A stretch of DNA of 51,162 bases from Pirellulales bacterium (GTDB lineage Bacteria > Planctomycetota > Planctomycetia > Pirellulales > JAEUIK01). The notes beneath the pieces are model-generated. The model worked only from the letters and a program-made list of their open reading frames with translations, was not told the DNA's origin and made no database searches. Location of the stretch: NCBI GenBank assembly GCA_019694455.1, contig JAIBBY010000036.1, positions 1-51,162 of the forward strand. The letters are read 5' to 3'. Below, one piece after another: positions 26,517-35,718 of this stretch; within the stretch, counting starts at the first letter, position 1, and the number at the start of each line of letters is the position of its first letter. Position numbers and translations under genes: made by a program.

Positions 26517-28151
26517 CTATTCCGAACGCCCTTCGCGCAGCGCGTCGAAATACTCCTTCGCGTGGCTCTGGCTGTCGCGCGGCAGTCGTTGGCCGGTCAG
26601 CGGATCGGCCGCTTCGCTCTTGGCCTCCTCAAACTGCGTGGCGATCTCTTGCTGTACCCCGCCCTTGATATTGGGGCCGTCGACAAAATCGACGATCTGC
26701 GCCGCGCCGCGCCCCGTCTTTTGCTTCACCGCCGTGTCGTAGGCGTTGGTCTTCTCTTGTTGCTCTGGGCGGGGACCCTGTCCACGGCCGCGTCCTAATC
26801 CCTCGCCGGGACGCATACCTTTACCCTGGCAATGGCCGCAGCCCATGCCGCCGCACTTCTTGCAGTTCATCGAATCCTTGGCCTGATCGATTTCGTTCAT
26901 CGCCTGGTCCAGCAACTCCGCCTCGGCCATCTCGGACTGCAGGTCCTCCAGATCCGACTGCATGTCGCTCAACTGCTTGCCCGCCCCTTCGGCGTCCCCC
27001 TGCTTCATGCACTGTGCGCACTGACCGAGTTTTTGCGCCAACTTCTGCATTTGCTTTTGTTGACTCTGCTGCTGGTTCAACTCGTCCAACTCGCGCTGCA
27101 ACTGGTCGGCCTCTCCCTGCTTGCCCGCCGCGCGCTTCTCGGCGATTCGTTGCTTCAAACGCTCCTTGGCCTGCTCCCGCGCCTCCGCCATTTGCTCAAG
27201 CTTCTCGCGCATTTGCTCTAGTTGCTTAGTCAATTGCTCGCGAGCTTTCTCGTCCAACTTGCCGGCGGCCAATTCCTTCTTGAGTTTCTCCAACTCCTGA
27301 ATCGCCTGCTTCAAGTCGCCTTGCTTTAGCGCCTGCGCGAACTTGTCCGCCGGGCCGCGATCCAGGTTCTTCATGTTGTTGAGTTGCTGTTTGAGCGACT
27401 CCGACCCCGCCAGCTTGTTGCGCCGCTCCTCCAGCTCCTGCGAAAGGTCGTTCAGCTTGGTCAACGCCTGCTTCTTGTCCATGTTCGCCGGCTTCTGCAA
27501 ATCGCGCTGCGTGGCCTGTTCCAGTTTTTGAAACAAATCCTCGGCGTCCTTGAGTCCTTCCTTTTTGGCCTGCTCGCGCCGTTCAGCCAGTTTTCTGTCG
27601 AGTTGCTTGATCGATGTTTGCACCTGCTTTTTGGCCGCGACCGGCGTGGTGCTAGCCGCTGCCTGTTGCTGCGGCGCCAGCGACAGCACGAACAGCGCCA
27701 CCAGCATCGCGATCGTCGCCGGCGCCAATGGCAACAGCGACCAACGATTGAGCGACCAGCGGAACCGTTCGGCGATGTCCACCGCGCCTGCCCGCCGCAT
27801 GGCGTCGTTCATCAGGGCGCGTCCGGCCGCAGTCTCGCGATCGGCCGCCGACAACGCCAGCGCCGTCGATACGCGCTCTTTGAGACCAAAGCGGCGATCG
27901 ATCTCCATCGCCGCGTCGAGCGCGCCGCGCCGCGTGTATAGGGTCCAGCAAAACGCGGTCACCAGTCCCAATGTCGCGCCAGCGCCCAGCCAGACATACG
28001 CCGACACGCCCAGCGGCCAGCGCTTGTCCACCAAGATCACCAGCGCCGCCACCAACAGGCCGCCAGTCAGCGCCCAGGTCAGGGCCAACAGCCAACGCTC
28101 GACCATCAGCCGAAAATACGCCCGCCGCACTTGTCGCTGCAGTTGATCCAC
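26517..28151 (-). CDS. Membrane coiled-coil protein with a Cys/Gly-rich knuckle
   Basis: The protein has 544 residues. Hydrophobic segments at about 19-42, 52-73 and 142-162 are followed by a very long Gln/Lys/Glu-rich coiled coil (about 180-400). A cysteine cluster follows: 'CAQCMKQG' near 380 and 'CKKCGGMGCGHCQGKGM' near 430, the latter resembling a DnaJ-type zinc finger repeat (CXXCXGXG). The C-terminal 90 residues are polar. The plan is one I associate with planctomycete hypothetical proteins found near BatA/VWA-type genes, none of which is visible here. The function is unknown; the coiled coil probably mediates oligomerisation on the cytoplasmic or periplasmic side. Confidence 0.82.
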   Translation of the reverse strand: MDQLQRQVRRAYFRLMVERWLLALTWALTGGLLVAALVILVDKRWPLGVSAYVWLGAGATLGLVTAFCWTLYTRRGALDAAMEIDRRFGLKERVSTALALSAADRETAAGRALMNDAMRRAGAVDIAERFRWSLNRWSLLPLAPATIAMLVALFVLSLAPQQQAAASTTPVAAKKQVQTSIKQLDRKLAERREQAKKEGLKDAEDLFQKLEQATQRDLQKPANMDKKQALTKLNDLSQELEERRNKLAGSESLKQQLNNMKNLDRGPADKFAQALKQGDLKQAIQELEKLKKELAAGKLDEKAREQLTKQLEQMREKLEQMAEAREQAKERLKQRIAEKRAAGKQGEADQLQRELDELNQQQSQQKQMQKLAQKLGQCAQCMKQGDAEGAGKQLSDMQSDLEDLQSEMAEAELLDQAMNEIDQAKDSMNCKKCGGMGCGHCQGKGMRPGEGLGRGRGQGPRPEQQEKTNAYDTAVKQKTGRGAAQIVDFVDGPNIKGGVQQEIATQFEEAKSEAADPLTGQRLPRDSQSHAKEYFDALREGRSE

Positions 28152-28478
28152 AGTCGCCGACTCCTTGCCCGCCCCGCCCTTACTACGGCCGCTGCCTTGC
28201 CTCTATGACTTTACCGACTTAACCGCAGTGCCGGCCACCTAATTTTACCAGCGCGCACAAACGTACACATCCTCCATTGCGATCGCCAGACGGCCACGAC
28301 TTCGTCGCCTGTCCCGCGAACTCCACGGTCGCCAACTGGCGTGGCCGAACGCGTCCCAACTGCTATGCTTGCCTATATCGCTCCGTGGAAGAGCCAAGCC
28401 CTGAGGGGCGCAAGCCGCTGATCGCTCGCTGCCAGCGGCGGCGACTCCGCTGCTTGTAGAGCTACACCAGGTTATCGC
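28152..28478. other. Divergent intergenic region
   Basis: These 327 bases separate two outward-facing genes and should hold both promoters. No convincing ORF, RNA gene or repeat was seen; only short GC-rich inverted repeats near 28420-28450. Confidence 0.45.
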
Positions 28479-28925
28479 GTGTCCGCCACGGTCGCCGCAC
28501 AACCCACGCTGCTCCCCAGCCTCGACCAGCGGCCAAACGCCGACGTCGTGATCTACGACGGGCATTGCCGCATCTGCACTGCGCAGATCGAGCGCCTGGC
28601 ACGTCTCGACCCCGCCGGCCGACTCGCCTATCTCTCGTTGCACGATCCCGAAGTGTCGCGCCGCTATCCCGATCTTTCCCACGAGCGGCTGATGCAGGAA
28701 ATGTACGTGGTCGACCAGCAAGGTCGTCGCCACCATGGCGCCGAGGCCATCCGCCATCTCTCGCGACGATTGCCGCGACTTTGGTGGCTAGCGCCCCTGT
28801 TGCACCTGCCGGGCACGATGTCGCTTTGGCAATGGCTTTATCGCCAAATCGCCAATCGACGCTACCGATTTGGCCGCGTCGAGTCGTGCGATGGCGGCAC
28901 ATGTCATCTACATGGCCGCGGGTAG
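28479..28925 (+). CDS. DCC-family thiol-disulfide oxidoreductase-like protein (DUF393)
   Basis: The protein has 148 residues with a GTG start. It has the family motif 'VIYDGHCRIC' (Asp27, Cys30, Cys33) soon after a variable N terminus, the following helix, and a hydrophobic C-terminal part with 'LWWLAPLLHLPG' typical of DUF393 proteins. The CXXC pair suggests dithiol redox chemistry, though the biochemical role of most DCC proteins is unknown. It ends 49 bases before the convergent DUF1598 gene. A downstream ATG would remove part of the conserved core, so the GTG is preferred. Confidence 0.88.
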   Translation: MSATVAAQPTLLPSLDQRPNADVVIYDGHCRICTAQIERLARLDPAGRLAYLSLHDPEVSRRYPDLSHERLMQEMYVVDQQGRRHHGAEAIRHLSRRLPRLWWLAPLLHLPGTMSLWQWLYRQIANRRYRFGRVESCDGGTCHLHGRG

Positions 28926-28974
28926 ACAAGGTCACGCGGCAGTGGCAGCGGCCCAAAACAGGCCCGGGCGCTTA

Positions 28975-30339
28975 CTAATCCCACCACCATTGGCCAGCGG
29001 CCAACTCGACCTGCGCCTTTTGCCGCGAGTCCCGCAGCGTTTGCTTGTCGTCGGCCAGCAGATTATCGGATTCAAGCGCTCGTTTGGGATGTAGCACCAC
29101 GCCGCCGCCCAGCGGCGTCACGAGTTGGCTTCCCTTCCAAACCGATGTGACCACGGTCTCTACTTGCGTCGGCGCAGCATGCGTTTCCACCGGAAACTTC
29201 TCCTCGCTCGCAAAGACGCCCAGATCCCAGCCAGCCTTGCCGTACAGGTCCTCTTGCTGCACGTACGCCGCCGCCACCGCCATATCGATCACGTCGCGCA
29301 GTTGCGCGTACACCGGCGAACGCTCGGCAAGCTGCGGATACTTCTTGGTGAATCCCAACGCGAACATTTGGCTCGCCTTGTCCACATGGGTCGATCGGTG
29401 GCGCGTGCCGTCGCTGTCGACCAGTTCGCTTTCACCCACCAGTTTCACCCCATCCCCCACCAGTTCCATCGCCAGCCCATCGTCGCTGACGCGCACGCAT
29501 TCGTAGTCGGGCACAAAAAACCACCGCACCATTCCATTGCGGCCCAAGCTGCCAGCCCGCGCCTTTTCGATATAGCTTGTCAACGGAATGGGTGGCCGCT
29601 CGACTCCGAGGCCAATCAACTTCATGCGGTAATCGGCCTCCACCATCACCGTGGCGAAGTGCGACTTGTTTGGCACGCCATACACCGTCACGGTCTGCAT
29701 GCCCAGGTTGGTGCGAATGCCATCGACCAACGCGGCCTCGTCTGCCGGAGTGACATTGCCATACGCTTGCTGCAAGAACTGTTGCAACCGCTCTTGCCCC
29801 TCGCGCGTCGGGTCAATCGAGCAGCCGATCGGCTTTTTGTTCTTCACGCCGGGCGCGTAGGCGCGTAGCGCCACTACCAGGTCTTCGAGTTGCAGCACTG
29901 GCCGCCCCGTCGAAACGCTCACCACCCGCCCCGACAAATCCTGAGCCCAAGGCCCCGCCGGTCCGGCAATGACAATGTCCTTCGACTCGGGATAGTAAAA
30001 GACGTATTGCAGCCGTGTAAGGCCGCCCAAATAGCGCATCTCGTCGGTCAACTGCTGGCCGGCCGCAATCCGCGCGGCGACTGCTTGCTCTAGTTGCCGC
30101 AACGAGATCTTGCGCAGCGGACTCGCCTCCGCGGCTTCCGTCGTTAGCGCCGCGCCCCCTTGAGCCAGTCGCTGCCGATTCAGTTCGCCCGTCGGATCAT
30201 TGTGTACCTGTAGCTTCAGCACGCCTTCTGCATCGACATGCACGCCAGCCACTTGCTGCGCCGCCGCGTCACGCTCGGCGCCAAACCAACCGGCCAACAA
30301 CGCCGCCAACACCAACCATTTACGCCGTGCCAACCGCAT
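28975..30339 (-). CDS. DUF1598-family exported protein
   Basis: The protein has 454 residues from the ATG at 30337-30339, preceded by AAGGAA at suitable spacing; the open frame upstream adds 28 residues of no character. A signal peptide covers about residues 1-28 (ending DAAAQ). The rest is a single conserved-looking region with phrases such as 'RKISLRQLEQAVAARIAAGQ', 'YVFYYPESKDIVIAGPA', 'GCSIDPTREG' and 'FFVPDYECVRVSDDG', which I recognise as DUF1598, a family known mainly from planctomycetes and without assigned function. It is codirectional with the kinase gene but 240 bases downstream of it, so it probably has its own promoter. Confidence 0.85.
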   Translation of the reverse strand: MRLARRKWLVLAALLAGWFGAERDAAAQQVAGVHVDAEGVLKLQVHNDPTGELNRQRLAQGGAALTTEAAEASPLRKISLRQLEQAVAARIAAGQQLTDEMRYLGGLTRLQYVFYYPESKDIVIAGPAGPWAQDLSGRVVSVSTGRPVLQLEDLVVALRAYAPGVKNKKPIGCSIDPTREGQERLQQFLQQAYGNVTPADEAALVDGIRTNLGMQTVTVYGVPNKSHFATVMVEADYRMKLIGLGVERPPIPLTSYIEKARAGSLGRNGMVRWFFVPDYECVRVSDDGLAMELVGDGVKLVGESELVDSDGTRHRSTHVDKASQMFALGFTKKYPQLAERSPVYAQLRDVIDMAVAAAYVQQEDLYGKAGWDLGVFASEEKFPVETHAAPTQVETVVTSVWKGSQLVTPLGGGVVLHPKRALESDNLLADDKQTLRDSRQKAQVELAAGQWWWD

Positions 30340-30579
30340 ACCGCACTGTTCCTTATCAAGAATCGCGATCAGATCGCGAAAAGCTCCGGTACGCTCCCAC
30401 CCAGGGTCGCCGGCGCAAGACAAATTTCATCCTGGCCGGTTAAACGAGCGATGGGAGCGTGAGATTGGGCAAATGGAAAGGCTCGCCCCGAGAACCAAGA
30501 ATCGATCTTAATTAGGCAAGATAGGCAAGGCAAGGAAACCGCGTTGCCTCTGCGGTCTCCAGCTATTCGATCGGTCCGG

Positions 30580-32214
30580 CTATGCCAGTCCTAACGCCTC
30601 TGCCTTGCGAACCGCTTCCGGCTCGTGTTTCTGCCACCACGCCTCGGCCGATTGGTCGGTCCAAGCCGCGGCCACCCCGCATGCGCCCAGCGCCGCCTCC
30701 AAATCTCCCACGGTCTGAAAACGGTCGGCCGGATCCTTGGCCAGACAGCGGAGGATCACCGCGTCCAGATCGGCCGGCAGTTCCGGCCTGATCTGTCGCG
30801 GCGGCGTCACCGGGTCGTGCGCGTGCGCGATCACGATCTTGATTGGCTTGGTCCCCTCAAACGGCGGCCGGCCGGTCACCAGATAGTAGGCCACCGCCCC
30901 GAGAGAATAAATGTCGTTGCGCGCGTCAGAAGCCGCTCCGCCAAGCGCCTGTTCGGGCGAGACAAAATAGGGCGACCCCGCGAACAACTCGTCGGCGTTC
31001 CAGGTCGCCACCGGATCGCTCATCAACTCCACCAATCCAAAGTCGACCACCTTCACCACGTCGTACAAGCCGCCTCGGAACGCCGCAATCATGTTGCTCG
31101 GCTTGATGTCGCGATGAATCAAACCTTGCGCATGCGCCTCGCGCAAGCCGCAACACGCCTGCCGCAACAAGTAGATCGCGCGTTCCGCAGGCAGCGGACC
31201 GTGCGTCTCTACAATCTCCATGAGCGACAACCCTGGCAGATACTCCATCACGTAATAAAACGTGCCTTCATCCGTCCGCCCGTAGTCAAAGATCTCCACC
31301 GTGTTCCAATGCGACAGCCGCGCCGTGGCGCGCACCTCGCGCTCAAAACGGCTCTGTGCCCGGGGGTCCGCCGATTTGCCGGCATCGATCAACTTGATGG
31401 CGCACGGTCGTTTGAGCAATTGATGCTCCGCCAGCCAGACATCGCCCATGCCTCCAGAGCCCAATAATTCGCGCAATCGGTACTGGCCCAATTGCCGCGC
31501 CTCAAACGCTTGCCGTCGCAGCGCGTTGATCACATGCGTGCCGTAAGTCGCCACACCCGCCACCAAGACCAGCAACAAACCGTTGCCGCTCAGTTCTTCC
31601 CAAAATCGCGACGCGCCGCCTGCCGCCTGCCGGTGCGCTATGATCGCCAACACGATGGGAGCCAGCGCCATCGTGCCGATGATCCGCGCCGCGCGCCGCC
31701 AGGGATTCGGCACGAACATCGCATAGGTGAAGATCAACGCCGACCAGGCGCCCGAACTGATCCGCACCTGGGTGATGCGCCCAGGATCGGTCATCTGCAC
31801 GTACTGCGCCCCCAAAATCAGCAGAGCAGGCATGCCAAACAAGCCAATCTCGGCGGTCCGCAGGCCACGCCAGCTCATGAGCCGCGGCCGCCACAATTCA
31901 ACTCCCGCCCAGGCCGTGGTTCCAATCATGGCCAAATGCAGCCACGACAGATAGCCGCGCGGCGTCGTCAGCGGAAAGTTGCCCGTCACCACTCCCCAGA
32001 TGAGAAATAGCATGGCGCCCACGAAGATCACCACGCTCACCAGCCGCAATCGGGCGCGCAGCAAAAGCCGCGTTTGATCCGATAACCGTCGCCCCGCCCC
32101 CTCGACAATCGTCACTCGCCGAGACGGCCGCATGCCAGGGGCAGGAGTCTCAGCCGGCTTGGCGGCATTTCGCGCTGCGGGAGGATTCGAGATCGCGGGC
32201 GCGTCGAGTTTCAT
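30580..32214 (-). CDS. Ser/Thr protein kinase with N-terminal multi-span membrane domain
   Basis: The protein has 544 residues. A polar N terminus of about 50 residues leads into about six hydrophobic segments between residues 55 and 232. The kinase domain follows at the C-terminal end, beginning 'YRLRELLGSGGMGDVW' (about 245), with Lys274 (CAIK), 'LIHRDIKPSN' with catalytic Asp369, a canonical DFG at Asp391, 'SPYFVSPEQ' and 'DIYSLGAVAYYLVTGRPPF'. This is the reverse of the usual Hanks-type order of a cytoplasmic kinase followed by one helix and a sensor. The membrane domain itself may sense a signal. The neighbours (DUF1598, radical SAM) are separated by 240 and 161 bases. Confidence 0.93.
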   Translation of the reverse strand: MKLDAPAISNPPAARNAAKPAETPAPGMRPSRRVTIVEGAGRRLSDQTRLLLRARLRLVSVVIFVGAMLFLIWGVVTGNFPLTTPRGYLSWLHLAMIGTTAWAGVELWRPRLMSWRGLRTAEIGLFGMPALLILGAQYVQMTDPGRITQVRISSGAWSALIFTYAMFVPNPWRRAARIIGTMALAPIVLAIIAHRQAAGGASRFWEELSGNGLLLVLVAGVATYGTHVINALRRQAFEARQLGQYRLRELLGSGGMGDVWLAEHQLLKRPCAIKLIDAGKSADPRAQSRFEREVRATARLSHWNTVEIFDYGRTDEGTFYYVMEYLPGLSLMEIVETHGPLPAERAIYLLRQACCGLREAHAQGLIHRDIKPSNMIAAFRGGLYDVVKVVDFGLVELMSDPVATWNADELFAGSPYFVSPEQALGGAASDARNDIYSLGAVAYYLVTGRPPFEGTKPIKIVIAHAHDPVTPPRQIRPELPADLDAVILRCLAKDPADRFQTVGDLEAALGACGVAAAWTDQSAEAWWQKHEPEAVRKAEALGLA

Positions 32215-32375
32215 AGCGCCGTTCTATGGGTGACGGCAAAACGCGCCGCACGGAAAGGCCGTGTCGCGCGGCGTTCTATCAATCGTTTCGGATCGCTCGG
32301 CCCAACCACATTCGGCTAGCCGCCTGAGAACAGCGCGGTCGCGGTCGACGACTCGCTAACTCTGATCAAGCCAAG

Positions 32376-33974
32376 CTACGCATGCGCCGGTTGTAGCACA
32401 CGCCCCTTGGTGGCATGCAGCGCCTTGGGGCGATGCACCAGCGCGCCTAGTCGCTGCTCCAGCACGGTTTCGCTTTCGTTCTTGATGACGTTCTTGATCA
32501 AGCGGATGAATCGAATCGGCCGGAACAAGTACGACAGGCCAAAAAACGAAGCCATGCCAAATAGCCGCCAAAACGCCAGCTCGCGGCCACGCACATGGCG
32601 GCAGTACTCGCTCGGCGCAAACGGATCCATGAACGCCACCAGCGAGCGGAAATAATCCTCGTTCAATTCGCCGATCTTGCCTTCTTCGCGCAACTCGTCG
32701 AACAACTTGCTTCCAGGATACGGCGAGAACAAAAAGATCGCCGCGTCATGCACCCCCAGCCAAGCCAGCTTCCAGGCAAACCATACCGTGGCCAGCACAT
32801 GCTTGCGCGTCTCGTGCGGGAAGCCAATGATCAAGTTCACCTTAACGTGGATGTTGTTGCGGATCGCCGCCCGCGCCGAGGTGGTCAGCTTGTCGAGATC
32901 GACCTGCTTTTTTATCAGCTTAAGTGTCTCGACCGAACCGCTTTCCGGAGCGTACGTCACGTTGCGGCAGCCGGTGCGATACAGCGCGGCGCTCACCTCG
33001 TCGTCGATCACTTCGCTACGCGTGCCCGTCGGCAACTGCCAGGTGATCTTCAGCCCGCGTTCTTCCAACAAGCGGCAAAACTCCAAAATCCAAGACTTCT
33101 TGATGATCATCGTCAGATCGTAGAAGTCGATGTTCGTGGCCTGATACTTCTTCACGTAGTGCTCAATTTCGTCCACCACCTTCTCGGGCGAACGATGAAT
33201 CCAAAGCTTGCCGTACATCACCGGATTTGAGCAAAACGTGCACTTATAAGGACAGCCACGCGTGGCCAAGATGCCCATGCTGCGCCCGAGATAAACGCCA
33301 TGCGCGTTGCGGCTGCCGAGATACTCCTCCATCGGAAAATAGTCCCACGCCGGCAGCGGCACGTCGTCCACTTCCTGAATGCGTTGGCGCGGGGCCGTCT
33401 GCTTGAACTGCCCCGCTTCGATGTAGGCAATCCCGTTCACCTCGAGCAAGTGGTCCCAATGCCCCACATGGTTCGCCAACTCGACGATCGTCTCTTCCCC
33501 TTCTCCCAGCACGCAAATATCCAGCTCGTCGCAGTCACGCAGACTGTACTCCGGTAACGCGGTAATATGCTCTCCCCCGGCCACGATCGGCGTCGACGGA
33601 AAGCGCATGCGAATGGCCCGGATCAACTCGCGGCAAAAAGGCCAGTCTTGCGAGAACATGCACGACACGCCGATCAAATCGGTCTCGGCCGGGATCCGCT
33701 CCACTGTCTCCTGGATCGTCAGTCCCTGAAACAGGTAGCCCTCCTCCTCGATGAACTGATCCACCCGTTCCCCGATGCCGTCCACTGCGTGAACTCGGTG
33801 CCCGGCCGACTCCAAGGTCGCGCACAAATACGCCAATCCCAGGGGGGGCGTCACCGGATTGCTCCAGGTTCCGGTCGACGAGAGCATCGCCGGGCGAATA
33901 ACGGTGACGTGACGATTGACCGGCGCCACCGATGCGGACGATGGCTCGATGATGGTCAGCAGGTTGTCCAACAT
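32376..33974 (-). CDS. B12-binding radical SAM protein
   Basis: The protein has 532 residues with GGGGGAA upstream of the ATG. An N-terminal cobalamin-binding-like domain (about 20-190) has 'PPLGLAYLCATLESAGH', 'TDLIGVSCMFSQDW' and 'IVAGGEHITALPE'. The radical SAM core starts at 'ATRGCPYKCTFCSN' with Cys241, Cys245 and Cys248 (CX3CX2C) and continues with 'YAPESGS' and 'IIGFPHET'. A C-terminal helical part has a hydrophobic stretch ('LFGMASFFGLSYLF'). The group includes methyltransferases such as BchE- and hopanoid-modifying enzymes. The substrate is not evident, and no lipid or pigment genes lie beside it. Confidence 0.93.
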   Translation of the reverse strand: MLDNLLTIIEPSSASVAPVNRHVTVIRPAMLSSTGTWSNPVTPPLGLAYLCATLESAGHRVHAVDGIGERVDQFIEEEGYLFQGLTIQETVERIPAETDLIGVSCMFSQDWPFCRELIRAIRMRFPSTPIVAGGEHITALPEYSLRDCDELDICVLGEGEETIVELANHVGHWDHLLEVNGIAYIEAGQFKQTAPRQRIQEVDDVPLPAWDYFPMEEYLGSRNAHGVYLGRSMGILATRGCPYKCTFCSNPVMYGKLWIHRSPEKVVDEIEHYVKKYQATNIDFYDLTMIIKKSWILEFCRLLEERGLKITWQLPTGTRSEVIDDEVSAALYRTGCRNVTYAPESGSVETLKLIKKQVDLDKLTTSARAAIRNNIHVKVNLIIGFPHETRKHVLATVWFAWKLAWLGVHDAAIFLFSPYPGSKLFDELREEGKIGELNEDYFRSLVAFMDPFAPSEYCRHVRGRELAFWRLFGMASFFGLSYLFRPIRFIRLIKNVIKNESETVLEQRLGALVHRPKALHATKGRVLQPAHA

Positions 33975-34871
33975 GCGGCTATTCCCCCAGAGCTACAGAC
34001 TGCGCGTGATTTTTTTCAATTCGAGGGCGAGAACTCGCCGACGGACGAGCGACTAGCTGGTCTCCGTCCCCTCCGCGGGGCCAGGGAGGGGGCGGGAGCC
34101 CAACTCGTCACAATTGGCTCAAATCGTGCGCCTCTATCGGCGCAAGGTGCAGCGTAGTTGTCTGAACCGCCCATAGTCAAGAATTTTGCCCCCCTTTTGT
34201 GGGAAAACAGGCGATTTCTACTACACTGCCGTCAAAAAACTCCTGAATACCCAACTCCAGACTTTCAAACGACGTGCGAGTTTTTCGCCCTTCGCATGGC
34301 GGCTAGGGAGATTGCAACCGCCGATGGAACACTTAGAATCCCTCCTTGCCGTGAATGACGGCATGCCAAAAAGCACAACAGCGGATTCCCGCAGAATCCA
34401 TCAATTCGATATTCACGGGCATGCGCCCGGGCGAATGTGTGATAAGGTCCTGCCCCGCCTTGTCCCGTTTGTCTGGGCGCTTTTTTTGCGCGGCTGTCGA
34501 TCGTTGCAGACGCGGCGGCGGTTTGTGCGGTAGTTTCCCACCGTTTGATTCATGACGCTCTCGATGCCGGCGCCGCGAGTCATACGGTTTTCGTCAACGA
34601 ACGCTTCGGATCACATTGCGCAAAACGGGGGCGAATCAATGCCGCGCCGACGCGATTGCGTCTTAATGTTAGCAGGCGAAGCAACTACTCACTTGGGCGT
34701 GGCTATTCTTTGACCATCCGCTTGATTTCCGGTTGATGAACCAGCCGGAAAATTGAATAATACGAGCGGGCACATCCATTCTCTCGCAACGGAACTGCTA
34801 CTGAATCCGAACTTAGGCCGCTCTCTCGCCAAGTCGACAGGGGATTCAGTGTTTTCGAAAGCAGTTTCATC
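33975..34871. other. Long intergenic region (897 bases)
   Basis: The region lies between divergent genes and is noticeably less GC-rich in places than the coding DNA. It contains a GC-rich hairpin (CCCCTCC at 34068-34074 and GGAGGGG at 34085-34091), a T7 run near 34481 and a small hairpin TTCCGG...CCGGAA near 34727-34750. Small ORFs are present but have no signals or recognisable content. Nothing else is supported; it may hold promoters for both flanking genes or an unrecognised RNA. Confidence 0.4.
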
Positions 34872-35657
34872 ATGCGTTTGCATTGTTTGGTTGTTGCGCT
34901 ATTGGTCTGTGCCGCTCAGCCGTCATTGGCGGCCCCGCTCCGTGTAGTCGCCACTGGCGACTCTCAAACCAAAAACTATTCGCCTCGGCTCGCCGCCGCG
35001 CTCGCTGCGCGCGGCATTACCGCCGATGTCTCCGCCGTAGCGTCGGGGGGCGCCACCTCCGCCACCTATACAGGGCAAGTTGAAGATCCACACGCCAGCC
35101 CACCGGTGGCTCATGATTTCGTGGCCGATGCCCTCGCCAGCGATCCTGATATCGTGTTGTTCATGCTCGGTGTGAACGATGCGTTCCAAAATCGCTTCGA
35201 CCAGTTCACCGCCGATATCAGCAGCGTCTTCGATCGCCTGGCGACTGCGACCAATTCTCGCGGTCGGCGCCCCAAAGTCATCGTCGCCACCAATATACCG
35301 GTGCTCGACAACCCCACAGACGACAAATACGCCGCCGCCGACGCGCTGCTCGACTCGCAGTTCAATCCCTGGCTCAAGTCGCAGGCGCTAGAACATGGCT
35401 TCGCGTTGCTCGATCTGAATCGGCGAATCCAAAATCAAACCGGCTACCAAAATTGGTATAGCGACGATGGCGCCACACCGGGTCATGTGCATCTGTGGGG
35501 AACCGATCGCGCCGGCGCTGGCTACAATTGGATGGCCGATCAATTTGCCCGCGCAATCCGCGCCGACATGGCCGCCGTGCCAGAACCCTCCACATTCCGC
35601 CTCATGATCGCCGCGGCGCTGGCCGTTGGCTTCGTCGCGTTCTCACGGCGAAATTAG
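34872..35657 (+). CDS. SGNH/GDSL-family hydrolase with PEP-CTERM anchor
   Basis: The protein has 261 residues. Signal peptide: residues 1-20 (ending SLAA before PLRVV). The SGNH blocks are visible: 'VVATGDSQT' with the nucleophile Ser of GDSx, and 'MLGVNDAF' corresponding to the GxND block; a 'GHVHLWGTD' stretch near residue 209 may supply the late catalytic His. The extreme C terminus is 'VPEPSTF' + hydrophobic helix + 'SRRN', a standard PEP-CTERM sorting tail recognised by exosortase, so the enzyme is probably processed at the outer envelope. It is monocistronic, with the lipoprotein gene converging on it. Confidence 0.9.
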   Translation: MRLHCLVVALLVCAAQPSLAAPLRVVATGDSQTKNYSPRLAAALAARGITADVSAVASGGATSATYTGQVEDPHASPPVAHDFVADALASDPDIVLFMLGVNDAFQNRFDQFTADISSVFDRLATATNSRGRRPKVIVATNIPVLDNPTDDKYAAADALLDSQFNPWLKSQALEHGFALLDLNRRIQNQTGYQNWYSDDGATPGHVHLWGTDRAGAGYNWMADQFARAIRADMAAVPEPSTFRLMIAAALAVGFVAFSRRN

Positions 35658-35678
35658 CCGCGTAGGGCGTGTGGTTTG

Positions 35679-35716
35679 CTGGATGCCGCGAGTGGTTCGC
35701 CAACTCGGCAATCCAG
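35679..35716. terminator. Possible bidirectional terminator hairpin
   Basis: CTGGAT (35679-35684) and ATCCAG (35711-35716) bracket further partial pairing (CCG..GAG with CTCGG) between the stops of two convergent genes. No clear T run follows, so the call is tentative. Confidence 0.3.
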
Positions 35717-35718
35717 AA

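Noticed and set aside
34158..34358. Small ORFs in the 33975-34871 gap
   Set aside because: No ribosome binding site, signal peptide or recognisable motif; several overlap in different frames.
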